IMG/VR virus record: IMGVR_UViG_3300048927_000035
Coordinates: 1-34,125 of that record
Source: a virus
Direction: 5' to 3' (one strand)
DNA length: 34,125 nucleotides
This document shows, in pieces, positions 23,694-31,153 of this stretch; the stretch's first letter is position 1; every line of letters begins with the position of its first letter. The notes beneath the pieces were generated by a model. It had not been told where the DNA came from, did not search any database, and saw only the letters and a list, made by a program, of their open reading frames with translations. A program made the position numbers and the translations under genes.

Positions 23694-24104
23694 TTAGAAA
23701 TCTGAACCATCTTCTCTTGATGGATCATGTTCATTTCCGAAGTCTTCCATTTTGATGTGAGATACGCCCCAACCAGTAAAACCTTCTTCTCCGAAATGTA
23801 GAATATCACGATTCTGATATACACGTTTGTATGGATAATTAGATCGTACAGGGAAAGTGTACAAGGTGGTATTTGCATATACAGTACGAAGGTCATTATT
23901 ACTTCGAATATTGACGTTTCGTTCGACGGTGTATGAACCATCGTTAGCCATGCCTAATGTTACGAGTGCTTGTTTAAGAACAGTACCGTACTCTTGTTTA
24001 GGGATATAGCCGTTGTGTTGTGCTAATTTTTCTTGCCAGATAGGGGTTGCTTCAATGGTAGACATGCTTACGGTCGCCCAAACGGTTGTATTGATTAATG
24101 ACAT
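23694..24104 (-). CDS. Hypothetical protein
   Basis: 136 residues from the ATG at 24104 (SD AGGAGAATTT), preferred over the in-frame start at 24125. Many Thr, Asn and Tyr, no Cys, C-terminus DPSREDGSDF. It has its own upstream promoter and a leader hairpin, so it is likely separately expressed from ThyX. Function unknown. Confidence 0.68.
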   Translation of the reverse strand: MSLINTTVWATVSMSTIEATPIWQEKLAQHNGYIPKQEYGTVLKQALVTLGMANDGSYTVERNVNIRSNNDLRTVYANTTLYTFPVRSNYPYKRVYQNRDILHFGEEGFTGWGVSHIKMEDFGNEHDPSREDGSDF

Positions 24105-24125
24105 AAATTCTCCTTCTCTTCTCAA

Positions 24126-24145
24126 GGGAGAGACATAGCTCTCCC
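24126..24145 (-). other. Leader or terminator hairpin
   Basis: On the minus strand GGGAGAG-CTATGT-CTCTCCC, just downstream of the promoter at 24157-24185 and upstream of the SD at about 24110. It would sit at the 5' end of the transcript, as in stabilised leaders; it may also terminate. Confidence 0.6.
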
Positions 24146-24156
24146 AACGTTATGCT

Positions 24157-24185
24157 ATCTTACATGAATCTCAACTAAAAGTCAA
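24157..24185 (-). promoter_or_regulatory. Sigma70-like promoter
   Basis: TTGACT (24185-24180), 17-base spacer, TAAGAT (24162-24157). It lies just after the ThyX stop. Confidence 0.75.
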
Positions 24186-24202
24186 TAGGATTTTGAACTA
24201 AA

Positions 24203-25168
24203 TCACCACTTGGTGTGATTGTCCAAAAGCTGACGATGTTGAATGAAGCCTTTGAAGTTGCCTGACCACAGATCACCATCTCGATCCATGTGTGTGACAC
24301 CTTCTTCCCAATTACACTTATACGGCTCCATATTCTTATATCCATCCGTTTCTTGCATTGGTGTTGCCTGATGTTCGAATGGAGAAGCATGTACCTTACG
24401 GCCTGTCAGCAAGCGTCCATAGATTTCCAGAGCTTTATCCTTCGTTGAGTTAAGACGGCGATAACTCACTTGAGCACAACATGAGGAGGAAATTGCTTTC
24501 GCTTCTTCCACGTCTAAGATAACTTTCTCACCGTGCTCATCTTCTACGTAGTATCCGCAGAACACCCAAACGTCATCTCCTTCCAACCCAATATTTTCAT
24601 AGAAGTGTTGAACGTAAGGGGTATGCCATTGACCAGGTTGCAGAAGTTCTGACTCAGCCGCTTCATACTCTTTGTGCATAGCAATAGCGAGAGCTTCGAT
24701 AGTTGGATCAGCATCAGCGTCTACACGCAACCACCAGAAGTTCTCATATTCGGTTGCAGTGACAACAGTCTTCATGCGCTGGAACGGTTCTAACAGGCGA
24801 TTCACCACCTGTTTATGATAGCCAGCCTCTGCCAGTTCTTCTGCGAAACGGGCAGCACTAAGCGCAGCAAGATTCCACCATTCACGACCAGTGTAACCTG
24901 CACCAACGATCCCATCATGCTCTACGCCCTTGTCCTGCATACCAGATTGGTTTGCACCAAAGCGATAAGGCTTAGCTGGTTCATCTCTTACCATTTGAAT
25001 AAGAGTCTTCACCTGAATAGCTCGGCTGGACGCAGCGTTGCGGCTAAATAAACGGTGAGTCATCAGTTCACTGTGAATAATTCGAGGATATTCCAACTCG
25101 AAAGTTACGATCTCATTCCCACGTCCATCATGAGACTTTGCAATTACTTTTGCGCTAATATCTGCCAT
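24203..25168 (-). CDS. thyX: Flavin-dependent thymidylate synthase
   Basis: 321 residues, longer than typical ThyX (about 220-250). The signature R-H-R-x-x-S-x-N-E-x-S-x-R appears in variant form as THRLFSRNAASSR (37-49). Flanking strands and helices and FEHQATPM further on are consistent with the fold. It makes dTMP from dUMP using methylene-tetrahydrofolate and FAD/NADPH. An extra C-terminal region is present. A non-terminal SSSCC string (about 229-233) is unrelated to the C-terminal tag of other genes. ATG with AAGGAG. Adjacent to RNR and nucleotidase genes. Confidence 0.88.
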   Translation of the reverse strand: MADISAKVIAKSHDGRGNEIVTFELEYPRIIHSELMTHRLFSRNAASSRAIQVKTLIQMVRDEPAKPYRFGANQSGMQDKGVEHDGIVGAGYTGREWWNLAALSAARFAEELAEAGYHKQVVNRLLEPFQRMKTVVTATEYENFWWLRVDADADPTIEALAIAMHKEYEAAESELLQPGQWHTPYVQHFYENIGLEGDDVWVFCGYYVEDEHGEKVILDVEEAKAISSSCCAQVSYRRLNSTKDKALEIYGRLLTGRKVHASPFEHQATPMQETDGYKNMEPYKCNWEEGVTHMDRDGDLWSGNFKGFIQHRQLLDNHTKW

Positions 25169-25177
25169 TATTTCTCC

Positions 25178-25483
25178 TTACTCAATTACAATCCACTTCT
25201 GGTCTTCTGGTGTAATTACACTTTCTAAACCATCATACTCATCAATACGGTAAACATTGCCATCGAATTCAACAATCGTTAATTCCGCACACATGCCATT
25301 GGCATCTTCGCCTAATATTTCAACAACCTCTAACAGGTCTTCGTTGTGACGAGCAATGTCGCTATTTAAATAACTACCAAAGTCATAGTGATTAACTTTG
25401 TATCCACGTTCTTCCATCATCTTGACGGCGAAATCAGATAAGCCAAAACCTCCGTAGCAAGTGTTTATAACTACTTTACCCAT
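25178..25483 (-). CDS. Hypothetical phage protein with NTCYGGFGLS start
   Basis: 101 residues; ATG with GGAGGAGAC. It opens KVVINTCYGGFGLS and has a later R-x-x-x-D-L-L-x-V-V-E-x-L-G segment, a pattern I associate with an uncharacterised family shared by phages and prophages. Ends in a beta-rich half (VYRIDEYDGLESV). No function known. Confidence 0.75.
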   Translation of the reverse strand: MGKVVINTCYGGFGLSDFAVKMMEERGYKVNHYDFGSYLNSDIARHNEDLLEVVEILGEDANGMCAELTIVEFDGNVYRIDEYDGLESVITPEDQKWIVIE

Positions 25484-25491
25484 GTCTCCTC

Positions 25492-26091
25492 CTATTTATG
25501 ATAAATGTCAACCGCATTGAATACATCCTTCCACGGATCTTCGATGGAAGTTATCAATACATTTGGCATGGTTTTTAATTCTTCCAAGAATGGATCTTGA
25601 TATATGGTGTTGAAGTACACCTTCACTACATGATCTGGGAATAAGACGAGATTCTCTGCCCGATCATCAATTGCTATATCGCAGGGGAGTAGGTATTTCT
25701 CCTTCGTCGCGAAGAAGCCATTACCTGTTCCTCGTCCGAAATCAAATTCAGGGAGGTTGCGTTTTATATAGCGGTACTTGGAGCTAAAATGTCCACCTTT
25801 GGTGTGGCTTGCGATGAGAAGAGTATCTCCAGCCTTGCCAAGATAGTTAAGAGTGTTTACGCTGCCTGGCACTGTACCCATTGTGTCGTACAGATGTTGA
25901 TTATCCCAGAAGGAATGCGGGTCGATACCAAACCTCTTCTCGAAGTCTGGGAAGTATGCAGATAGGTCGTAATGTGCATCTTTGCCAGTTGCTGGCAATA
26001 CAACATTGTCACCACTCACAGCATTCAACCAGGCAAGCCAGGGAACATCAGCCGGAGCTATTACTAAATCACAGTCACAGACGATTCTCAT
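25492..26091 (-). CDS. HAD-family 5'-nucleotidase-like protein
   Basis: 199 residues from the ATG at 26091 (SD GAGGAGAACC). VCDCDLVIA (D6, D8) is the D-x-D nucleophile motif, IASHTKGGHFSSKYRYIKR supplies the Ser/Thr and Lys motifs, and DIAIDDRAEN the late metal-binding Asp pair. Overall it fits small deoxynucleotidases of the NT5C group, which remove phosphate from dNMPs. In a phage with RNR and ThyX it could tune dNTP pools or degrade host nucleotides. Substrate unknown. Confidence 0.78.
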   Translation of the reverse strand: MRIVCDCDLVIAPADVPWLAWLNAVSGDNVVLPATGKDAHYDLSAYFPDFEKRFGIDPHSFWDNQHLYDTMGTVPGSVNTLNYLGKAGDTLLIASHTKGGHFSSKYRYIKRNLPEFDFGRGTGNGFFATKEKYLLPCDIAIDDRAENLVLFPDHVVKVYFNTIYQDPFLEELKTMPNVLITSIEDPWKDVFNAVDIYHK

Positions 26092-26102
26092 GGTTCTCCT
26101 CA

Positions 26103-26123
26103 AAGCCCCGTCTGATGGGGCTT
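26103..26123 (-). terminator. Hairpin upstream of SD
   Basis: On the minus strand AAGCCCC-ATCAGAC-GGGGCTT is followed almost at once by TGAGGAG, the SD of the nucleotidase gene. Confidence 0.7.
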
Positions 26124-26131
26124 ATATTACG

Positions 26132-26710
26132 TTATTGTTGCGCAAGATCAAGAAGTATTTTCACTATCTGTTTTCTTCGCTTAATTATTGTACTTTCAGG
26201 CTTCACTCCACGTTTCTCAAGCCACTGTTTGTCCTTCTTAGTACGACAGATCTCAATGGCTTCCTTCTCCGCCGACGCTTCTACGAACGATAAGTTGTGC
26301 TTATCAGCATATGCGAGGATTGAGTTGCACTTCTTGCAAACTACTCGTAGGTCTTCTTCGTTTACGTAGAGGAGTCTTAGAGCAAAACCTGGAAGGTCTT
26401 CGTAGCAGGTTAGCGCACCTGCGGCGTGGATGTGGTCTACTTGGAAATCTTTCATGCCGCCTGTGTGTCCACAGAGTTCACACTTGCAGTTCCAGATTTT
26501 CTTTGGTTTACCTGTTTTCTTATCTCGCATTACGTTACCGTCTTTGTCAAGTCGATCAACTTGGTAGCGTAGTGCGTTAATACGTTTAATCTTGTTGGGG
26601 TGTCGAATCCATGCTCTCCTTAGACAACCTCGCAGATACGTGTAGAATTCTGCTTGAGTTCTCCAGGGGGTTCCCTCTCCCCATACAATCTTAGGTTCCT
26701 TGTTCGCCAA
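26132..26710 (-). CDS. HNH-endonuclease-like zinc protein
   Basis: 192 residues from a TTG at 26710 (TTG GCG AAC AAG), with AAGGTGAG ahead. C77 and C80, then QVDHIHAAG (90-98) with the His of an HNH core, and VVCKKCN (C125, C128), give a zinc-bound HNH module. It could be a homing-type or packaging-associated nuclease; phages also carry inactive relatives. The rest is basic (KKIW, RRKQIVK). Confidence 0.75.
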   Translation of the reverse strand: MANKEPKIVWGEGTPWRTQAEFYTYLRGCLRRAWIRHPNKIKRINALRYQVDRLDKDGNVMRDKKTGKPKKIWNCKCELCGHTGGMKDFQVDHIHAAGALTCYEDLPGFALRLLYVNEEDLRVVCKKCNSILAYADKHNLSFVEASAEKEAIEICRTKKDKQWLEKRGVKPESTIIKRRKQIVKILLDLAQQ

Positions 26711-26894
26711 TGTTACTCACCTTCTTAGCTACATAATCGCCTGGGGCAATGTTGTACTTGAAGAACAACATTCTATCCAGACCTGCTTTGCACATACTCT
26801 CCGACATGGTGATAGTTTGTAAGAGCTTGTCGCCTTTGCGATTGTAGATCTTATAAACCTCACCTTCTCCATATTGCTTACTCGTGCTTGACAT
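26691..26894 (-). CDS. Small hypothetical protein
   Basis: 67 residues; ATG at 26894 with AAAAGGTTATTAA, overlapping the DUF3310 gene by 17 bases and the HNH gene by 20. Basic, with YKIYNRKGDKLLQTIT. Function unknown. Confidence 0.65.
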   Translation of the reverse strand: MSSTSKQYGEGEVYKIYNRKGDKLLQTITMSESMCKAGLDRMLFFKYNIAPGDYVAKKVSNIGEQGT

Positions 26895-27279
26895 TTAATA
26901 ACCTTTTCAGGGCTTCAACTTCGGCAATTGCCTCGTCGTAGTCCTGTCTGATCATTGCTTTCAGCGCGGCTTGCACAAACGGATCTTCTGAGAAGATGTT
27001 GATGAGCATTTCAGCCTGACCTAACCTTGCAGGGTTAGCCAGTAAAGGGTAGCTATCAAGAATGTGGTACATAGCGGTTTCATGAATTTCTTTCTCGATA
27101 TTAACACAGTGAATAGCCTTGTCAAGGTTAATATTACGATCACCCTTGTCTCGTGTCATGTACTTCGCCAGCTTAGTGAAGCATGGTGTTGCACCGATAA
27201 GGTAAGCTAATTCAATAGGTTGGATTTTTTGTTTCTTGTAATGGTCGCCATCGACCTGAGTTTTTAGAGCGTCAGACAT
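26878..27279 (-). CDS. DUF3310 family protein (T7 gp1.7-like)
   Basis: 133 residues. GDHYKKQKIQPIELAYLIGA then AKYMTRDKGDRNINLDKAIH is the DUF3310 signature: a HYK-x-x-x-I-P-I-E start and a K-Y-x-x-R...K core. T7 gp1.7 of this family is a nucleotide kinase for dTMP and dGMP. A long C-terminal helical part follows. ATG with TTGGAG. Fits the nucleotide-metabolism set, but the activity is an inference. Confidence 0.78.
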   Translation of the reverse strand: MSDALKTQVDGDHYKKQKIQPIELAYLIGATPCFTKLAKYMTRDKGDRNINLDKAIHCVNIEKEIHETAMYHILDSYPLLANPARLGQAEMLINIFSEDPFVQAALKAMIRQDYDEAIAEVEALKRLLNVKHE

Positions 27280-27296
27280 ATTTTCTCCAATGCAGA

Positions 27297-27314
27297 AAGG
27301 GGCAGAAGCCCCTT
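27297..27314 (-). terminator. Hairpin upstream of SD
   Basis: On the minus strand AAGGGGC-TTCT-GCCCCTT is followed by TCTGCATTGGAG, which includes the SD of the DUF3310 gene. Confidence 0.7.
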
Positions 27315-27336
27315 GAATGATAAGTTGTGTTTCAGC

Positions 27337-27765
27337 TTAACGCCAGATTTTAAGACCAAACACCTTGCGGTGGTTTTTCATCTTCGCATTGCAAGCTGGA
27401 GTCTTGGTTTTGCTCCTGATTAGGTTAGGAGACTTGGTGTTGATTTGGAGATCATCCTTGTAACTAATGCTAACCAAACCATTGCGAGGATCGATGTGAA
27501 GAATACCGTTGTAGTCTTCTACATCATATTGACGACATTCTTTATTGTCGCCCACAGATACGGCGTACATGCTACCGTTTATCATCACCTGCTGGCGGTT
27601 ATCTCGTCCGATAATCACACCATCGTCATCAATGATATGTGTGTTTCGTTCAAGTCCGTTAAGGTCAATAAACTGACGGTACAGTGCTCGCGCAGCGTTG
27701 TTCTTGCCGGAGTCGGCAGAGTATTCACGAAATGACTCGTAATCTGTAAATTCAACTGGGTTCAT
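27337..27765 (-). CDS. Hypothetical protein
   Basis: 142 residues; ATG with AAAGGAGG, first gene after the promoter at 27800-27829. A middle segment reads as beta strands (DDGVIIGRDNRQQVMINGSMYAV) and the C-terminal 35 residues are basic (RSKTKTPACNAKMKNHRK), a possible nucleic-acid-binding tail. No family recognised. Confidence 0.7.
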   Translation of the reverse strand: MNPVEFTDYESFREYSADSGKNNAARALYRQFIDLNGLERNTHIIDDDGVIIGRDNRQQVMINGSMYAVSVGDNKECRQYDVEDYNGILHIDPRNGLVSISYKDDLQINTKSPNLIRSKTKTPACNAKMKNHRKVFGLKIWR

Positions 27766-27799
27766 GTTTCCTCCTTTGGATAGTCCACTCAGTGATTGA

Positions 27800-27829
27800 A
27801 TTCTACTACAATCGGTGGTTCTGTGTCAA
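27800..27829 (-). promoter_or_regulatory. Sigma70-like promoter
   Basis: TTGACA (27829-27824), 18-base spacer, TAGAAT (27805-27800), between a terminator and the gene at 27765. Confidence 0.8.
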
Positions 27830-27844
27830 GCCTTTAACAATAAA

Positions 27845-27864
27845 AAACCCGCCGAAGCGGGTTT
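27845..27864 (-). terminator. Rho-independent terminator
   Basis: On the minus strand AAACCCGC-TTCG-GCGGGTTT is followed by TTTATT, right after the exonuclease stop. Confidence 0.9.
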
Positions 27865-27867
27865 ATA

Positions 27868-28833
27868 TTAAATACCGATAACGGTTGAGGCACGTTTCTC
27901 TTTGCTGCGCAGGTTAACACGTCCACGAGACAGGCTCTGACATGAAGTACAACGTAACACTTGGAACGTACTGACAGCCGTATTGTAGAACTTGCCAGCC
28001 ACTGGCACAAGGTGGTCTTTACCACAACGAGGACAACGGCGAAGCTCATCTTCGTAGTATGCTGCCAGGTTAGGGTGCTGAGGAATCCAGGCCAGGATTT
28101 TGATATACAGATCACGCAGTGACACAACATCGCCATCGTTGTAAGTCTGCATACGTCCGAACGCATCGCGATCACCTTCGCAACATGCTTTCCAGAGTGG
28201 GAATCCTTCGTTATCCAGTTTTTCACTTTCGGTTTCGAAGTATGCGCCCATCTCTTTCAGAGAGTTGGATGGTAATGCAAACTGTTTCTTGGCAGCTTTC
28301 AGTGTGTCCACAACTACGTAGGTAGATGGTGGTTGCATACCGTGGAATGCGAAACGTTGGTTGATGTAAGCTCGGTCAAACTTATAACCGTTATGTGCTA
28401 CAACAACATCTGCTTCGTCCAGAATACGCCACAGGTCTTGACATAATTCCCAATCATCTGTATGATCAATATCGAACAGCGGATAATCGCTAAGGTTCTT
28501 ACCTTCTACTTCTCCGGTGTACAGATCAGAGATGGAGTAGGAAAGCAGGTAGCCACGTTTGATCACCTGATCTGGCGAAATGAAAGCCTTGAATCTGCGG
28601 AAGCTGTAAACGATTTCTGGCGCTGTCTCAACGTCAATAATCTTTATTACAGGCTTTTTAACTGCATCTTCAACTTCGAACACTTCGTCAAAGTTTTCTC
28701 GTGCAAGGAAGTCGTTGACTGTACTTTTACGAGTTGCGCTACCAAGTACGGTAGCGGCGATGTGACGTGAAGAATAACCAGCAGCTTTCATTGATGTGAT
28801 TGCAACTTTCTGCTCGTTTGTTAATTTACTCAA
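27868..28833 (-). CDS. HTH + DnaQ-like 3'-5' exonuclease + zinc ribbon
   Basis: 321 residues from a TTG that overlaps the upstream stop (TTGA), SD AGGAGG. Residues 1-50 form a resolvase-type HTH (EQKVAITSMKAAGYSSRHIAATVLG is the helix pair). From about 60 there is an RNase H-fold exonuclease: IIDVET (D67, E69), VVAHNGYKFD (N147, D152) and MQTYNDGDV (D232, D234). The C-terminus has zinc pairs C266-C269 and C294-C297. A DNA-binding, proofreading-like nuclease for phage replication or host DNA turnover is a fair inference. Coupled to the 5'-3' exonuclease. Confidence 0.85.
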   Translation of the reverse strand: MSKLTNEQKVAITSMKAAGYSSRHIAATVLGSATRKSTVNDFLARENFDEVFEVEDAVKKPVIKIIDVETAPEIVYSFRRFKAFISPDQVIKRGYLLSYSISDLYTGEVEGKNLSDYPLFDIDHTDDWELCQDLWRILDEADVVVAHNGYKFDRAYINQRFAFHGMQPPSTYVVVDTLKAAKKQFALPSNSLKEMGAYFETESEKLDNEGFPLWKACCEGDRDAFGRMQTYNDGDVVSLRDLYIKILAWIPQHPNLAAYYEDELRRCPRCGKDHLVPVAGKFYNTAVSTFQVLRCTSCQSLSRGRVNLRSKEKRASTVIGI

Positions 28834-29966
28834 TTTTCCTCCTGAATGGACAGTGCTTCGTCCTGTTCTGCTTCGTATGCTTTTAACATACTCTCAAATG
28901 TTGTTTCATCATTTTCCCAACGCTTCATGTAAACCAGTTGGAAGATTGTTTCTATCCATGCATCAGTTTCCATCCAAGTATCTTTTCCATCCCACGAGGT
29001 AAAACTTACACCATCAGGGAACCATTTGTGATATTGGGCTTTAACTGTGTTGAATAGTTCAGCTTGTGTCTTACACTCTGAGATCAGATTGAAGCAAGCC
29101 ATATCTCCGAACTTGATACCGAAGTCTTGGTAAGGACGAATACTATCTGTCTTGTCGCCCATTAGCATCTGATAAGCCAACCACATGCTACCCCAACCCT
29201 TAATTTCTTTCTTCTTACCCTTCTCTACAACCCAAATCTCACCAATCGAATCGTCGATGAGAATGATGTAAGGTTGTTTGAAAACGCCGTCTTCTTTGTA
29301 GAAGTTGAAGAGCAAACTTGGAGTCGAGAGACTATCTTTATCAATGGACACTACGATGTGTGAGAACTTTCCAGTTTCTTTATAGGCTTTCCAGCCTGAG
29401 TAACCGAAGATTTCCAGAGCGTCATCTGCTTCAAGTCCCGTAACAACGTCACCATTGTGTTGTTCCACAAGGTAATCTTTCGTGTCAGATAGTTGAAGAG
29501 GTTTTATTTCAGATCGTTCAGATTTGTATTCTGTTGGCATCGCGAAGGAATGCCGGAAGGTCTTGCCTACGCCGATAACACCACAGTATTTTCTCAGTTT
29601 GAGATGTTCCATGATACCAGCGATTTTTGTCTTTGCAGCTTGGAATGTGAAAGCTATTTTCTCAGGTACTTCTTGCACGTCTAAGATATCAAAATCTTCT
29701 TTGGTGAATGGGCGTTTACCTTCTTGTTCTCGTGAGGCATTTAGTGCTCCGAGCCAGCCCTCAATTTCGTGCTTCTTATTTCCCCAAAACTCTGTTCTAT
29801 TCGCAAACTCTTTTACGTTACCGGAAGCCTTGTGTACGGCGTGGATACTGCGCTTTTCCAATGCAGATGCTGCTTGGAATGCTATCTGATCGTAGTCAAT
29901 TGCTGCAATCGTATCTTCATCAACGTATTTGTGTAGGTCTTCCGGCTCAATTAATATGTAACCGAT
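28830..29966 (-). CDS. 5'-3' exonuclease (T7 gp6 / T5 D15-like), ATC start
   Basis: 378 residues if begun at an ATC at 29966. AIDYDQIAFQAASALEKR (about 22-39) matches the first conserved block of phage 5'-3' exonucleases, with the metal-binding Asp; GLEADD is the second acidic block, VSIDKDSLST the third and MGDKTDSIRPYQDFG the fourth, as in T7 gp6. A TTG at 29861 would remove the first block. No in-frame ATG, GTG or TTG precedes it: TAA is at 29969-29967, then ATC with AGGAGG five bases ahead. It trims or removes RNA primers and recesses 5' ends. The next gene overlaps it by four bases. Confidence 0.85.
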   Translation of the reverse strand: MGYILIEPEDLHKYVDEDTIAAIDYDQIAFQAASALEKRSIHAVHKASGNVKEFANRTEFWGNKKHEIEGWLGALNASREQEGKRPFTKEDFDILDVQEVPEKIAFTFQAAKTKIAGIMEHLKLRKYCGVIGVGKTFRHSFAMPTEYKSERSEIKPLQLSDTKDYLVEQHNGDVVTGLEADDALEIFGYSGWKAYKETGKFSHIVVSIDKDSLSTPSLLFNFYKEDGVFKQPYIILIDDSIGEIWVVEKGKKKEIKGWGSMWLAYQMLMGDKTDSIRPYQDFGIKFGDMACFNLISECKTQAELFNTVKAQYHKWFPDGVSFTSWDGKDTWMETDAWIETIFQLVYMKRWENDETTFESMLKAYEAEQDEALSIQEEN

Positions 29967-29977
29967 TTACTCCTCCT
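29964..29977 (-). promoter_or_regulatory. AGGAGG SD and ATC start of the 5'-3' exonuclease
   Basis: AGGAGG, five bases, then ATC, immediately after the TAG stop of the secreted-protein gene. It is the only good SD near the start of the conserved exonuclease frame. Confidence 0.6.
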
Positions 29978-30185
29978 ATTCATCATCCTCGTCTGTACTA
30001 AACGTGCGTGTCCCAGGACACTGACGATTTGCGGATACTTCGTAGGTGAAGTCATAATTGGAGTTGGAATAGAAGCAAACTTTTGTATCACCATTCACAG
30101 CCTCACCAGAGTTTGGAATCGTAATTTGCCCTGCTGTTGCAGAAGCACTTGCCACTAACAGTAAAGCCATCAGAATCTTGTTCAT
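29976..30185 (-). CDS. Small secreted periplasmic protein
   Basis: 69 residues; ATG with AAGGAG. The N-terminus NKILMALLLVASASATA is a classic Sec signal with a signal-peptidase site after ATA. The mature part is about 50 residues with two cysteines (VCFYSNSN and RQCPGT), likely disulfide-linked, and an acidic end. Exported phage proteins can alter the envelope or block superinfection; none of this is shown here. It lies downstream of a candidate promoter and hairpin. Confidence 0.78.
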   Translation of the reverse strand: MNKILMALLLVASASATAGQITIPNSGEAVNGDTKVCFYSNSNYDFTYEVSANRQCPGTRTFSTDEDDE

Positions 30186-30202
30186 AATGTTCTCCTTTAA
30201 AA

Positions 30203-30226
30203 GCCCACCTAACTAAGTAGGGGGGC
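30203..30226 (-). terminator. Hairpin after the RdgC-like gene
   Basis: A nine-base stem with one mismatch (GCCCCCCTA / TAGGTGGGC on the minus strand) and a six-base loop is followed by TTTTAAAGGAG, which merges into the SD of the secreted-protein gene. Confidence 0.6.
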
Positions 30227-30256
30227 ATACTAACACAAACGAAGTATCTAAGTCAA
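30227..30256 (-). promoter_or_regulatory. Candidate sigma70 promoter
   Basis: TTGACT (30256-30251), 18-base spacer, TAGTAT (30232-30227) just downstream of the RdgC-like stop. Its -10 touches the hairpin at 30203-30226, so promoter and hairpin cannot both work fully in one transcript. Confidence 0.4.
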
Positions 30257-30259
30257 GAC

Positions 30260-31144
30260 TTATTTATCGAAAGTTGCGCTTTTCAGATCAGCAAGCACAC
30301 CACGAATCTCGTTGAAGCACAGCAGTGCTGCCGCTTCGATACTTCCTTCCTCATCGTTGAAGTATTTCGGGAACTTCACTCCGCTAAGGCGGAACTCTTT
30401 ATCGACAACAAAGTTCACTACACCGTCAAACTCCAGACCGATAGCAACAACGGATTTACCATCTTCTTTCAGTTCAAGAGCCTTAGACTCGTACAGGGAT
30501 TCTTTGCTCCACACTACAACACCTTCATCATCTTCCAGTTTGATGTAGTTACCCAGAGTCAGGCGTTCATGTTCGTGAGTTTCCAGAATGTCACCGAAGC
30601 CTTTCACGATTACTTCTTCATGCACACCAAAACCCATCACAGGGAAGCTACCCAGAACATCACGTAGGAAGATAGAGATCTCTTCGCTGATTTTCTTACT
30701 ACCATTGATAACATACACAATATCAGTGGTGGTATCAACTACTACGTAGTTATAGAAATCATCTGCCTCTGTCTCAGGGAGCAGGGAGAAAATGATATCC
30801 GCTTCTACGGCTTTCTTACTTTCTTTATCCAGGAAGAACTCTTTACCTGGACTTTCCAGCAGGAAAGCTTCCTCCATAGTTTTGATTTTTGCTGCCAGAA
30901 GACGTTTAACTTTCTTCTTGTTCACTTTCTTCACAGACTGACCAACGTTGATCATCTGGAGGCCAGAGAACTCTTTCACGTAGGAGTTGTCGTCCTCAAA
31001 CTTTACCAGCCCAATGGTGTGGGCTTGCTGTCCTTCTGCGATAACGAAATCCAGTGGACGATCTGTAATGCTGTTCAGCGCAGAGATAGATAAACCTTCA
31101 CCAGCAGCCAGAGGCAGAACAGATTTGAAATTTTTCGCAAACAT
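30260..31144 (-). CDS. rdgC: RdgC-like recombination-associated protein
   Basis: 294 residues, close to the 303 of E. coli RdgC. Order and motifs match: KVKRLLAAKIKTMEEAF with the adjacent charged helix, then DIIFSLLPE (RdgC: VLHSLLPR), VVDTTTDIVYVINGSKKISEEI, FLRDVLGSFPVM (RdgC: LRKSLGSLPVV), then GVVVWSKESL, KSVVAIGLEFDGVVNFVVDKEFRLSGVKFP, all in the same order. RdgC forms a ring on DNA and restrains RecA. In a phage it could protect replicating DNA from host recombination or aid phage recombination. ATG with AAGGAG. Confidence 0.85.
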   Translation of the reverse strand: MFAKNFKSVLPLAAGEGLSISALNSITDRPLDFVIAEGQQAHTIGLVKFEDDNSYVKEFSGLQMINVGQSVKKVNKKKVKRLLAAKIKTMEEAFLLESPGKEFFLDKESKKAVEADIIFSLLPETEADDFYNYVVVDTTTDIVYVINGSKKISEEISIFLRDVLGSFPVMGFGVHEEVIVKGFGDILETHEHERLTLGNYIKLEDDEGVVVWSKESLYESKALELKEDGKSVVAIGLEFDGVVNFVVDKEFRLSGVKFPKYFNDEEGSIEAAALLCFNEIRGVLADLKSATFDK

Positions 31145-31153
31145 AGTTTCTCC

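Noticed and set aside
24470-24486. SSSCC string in ThyX as another copy of the C-terminal tag
   Set aside because: It is internal, lacks the Trp and is far from the C-terminus.
27834-28226. 130-residue minus-strand frame with many Cys
   Set aside because: Alternative frame inside the exonuclease gene, no SD.
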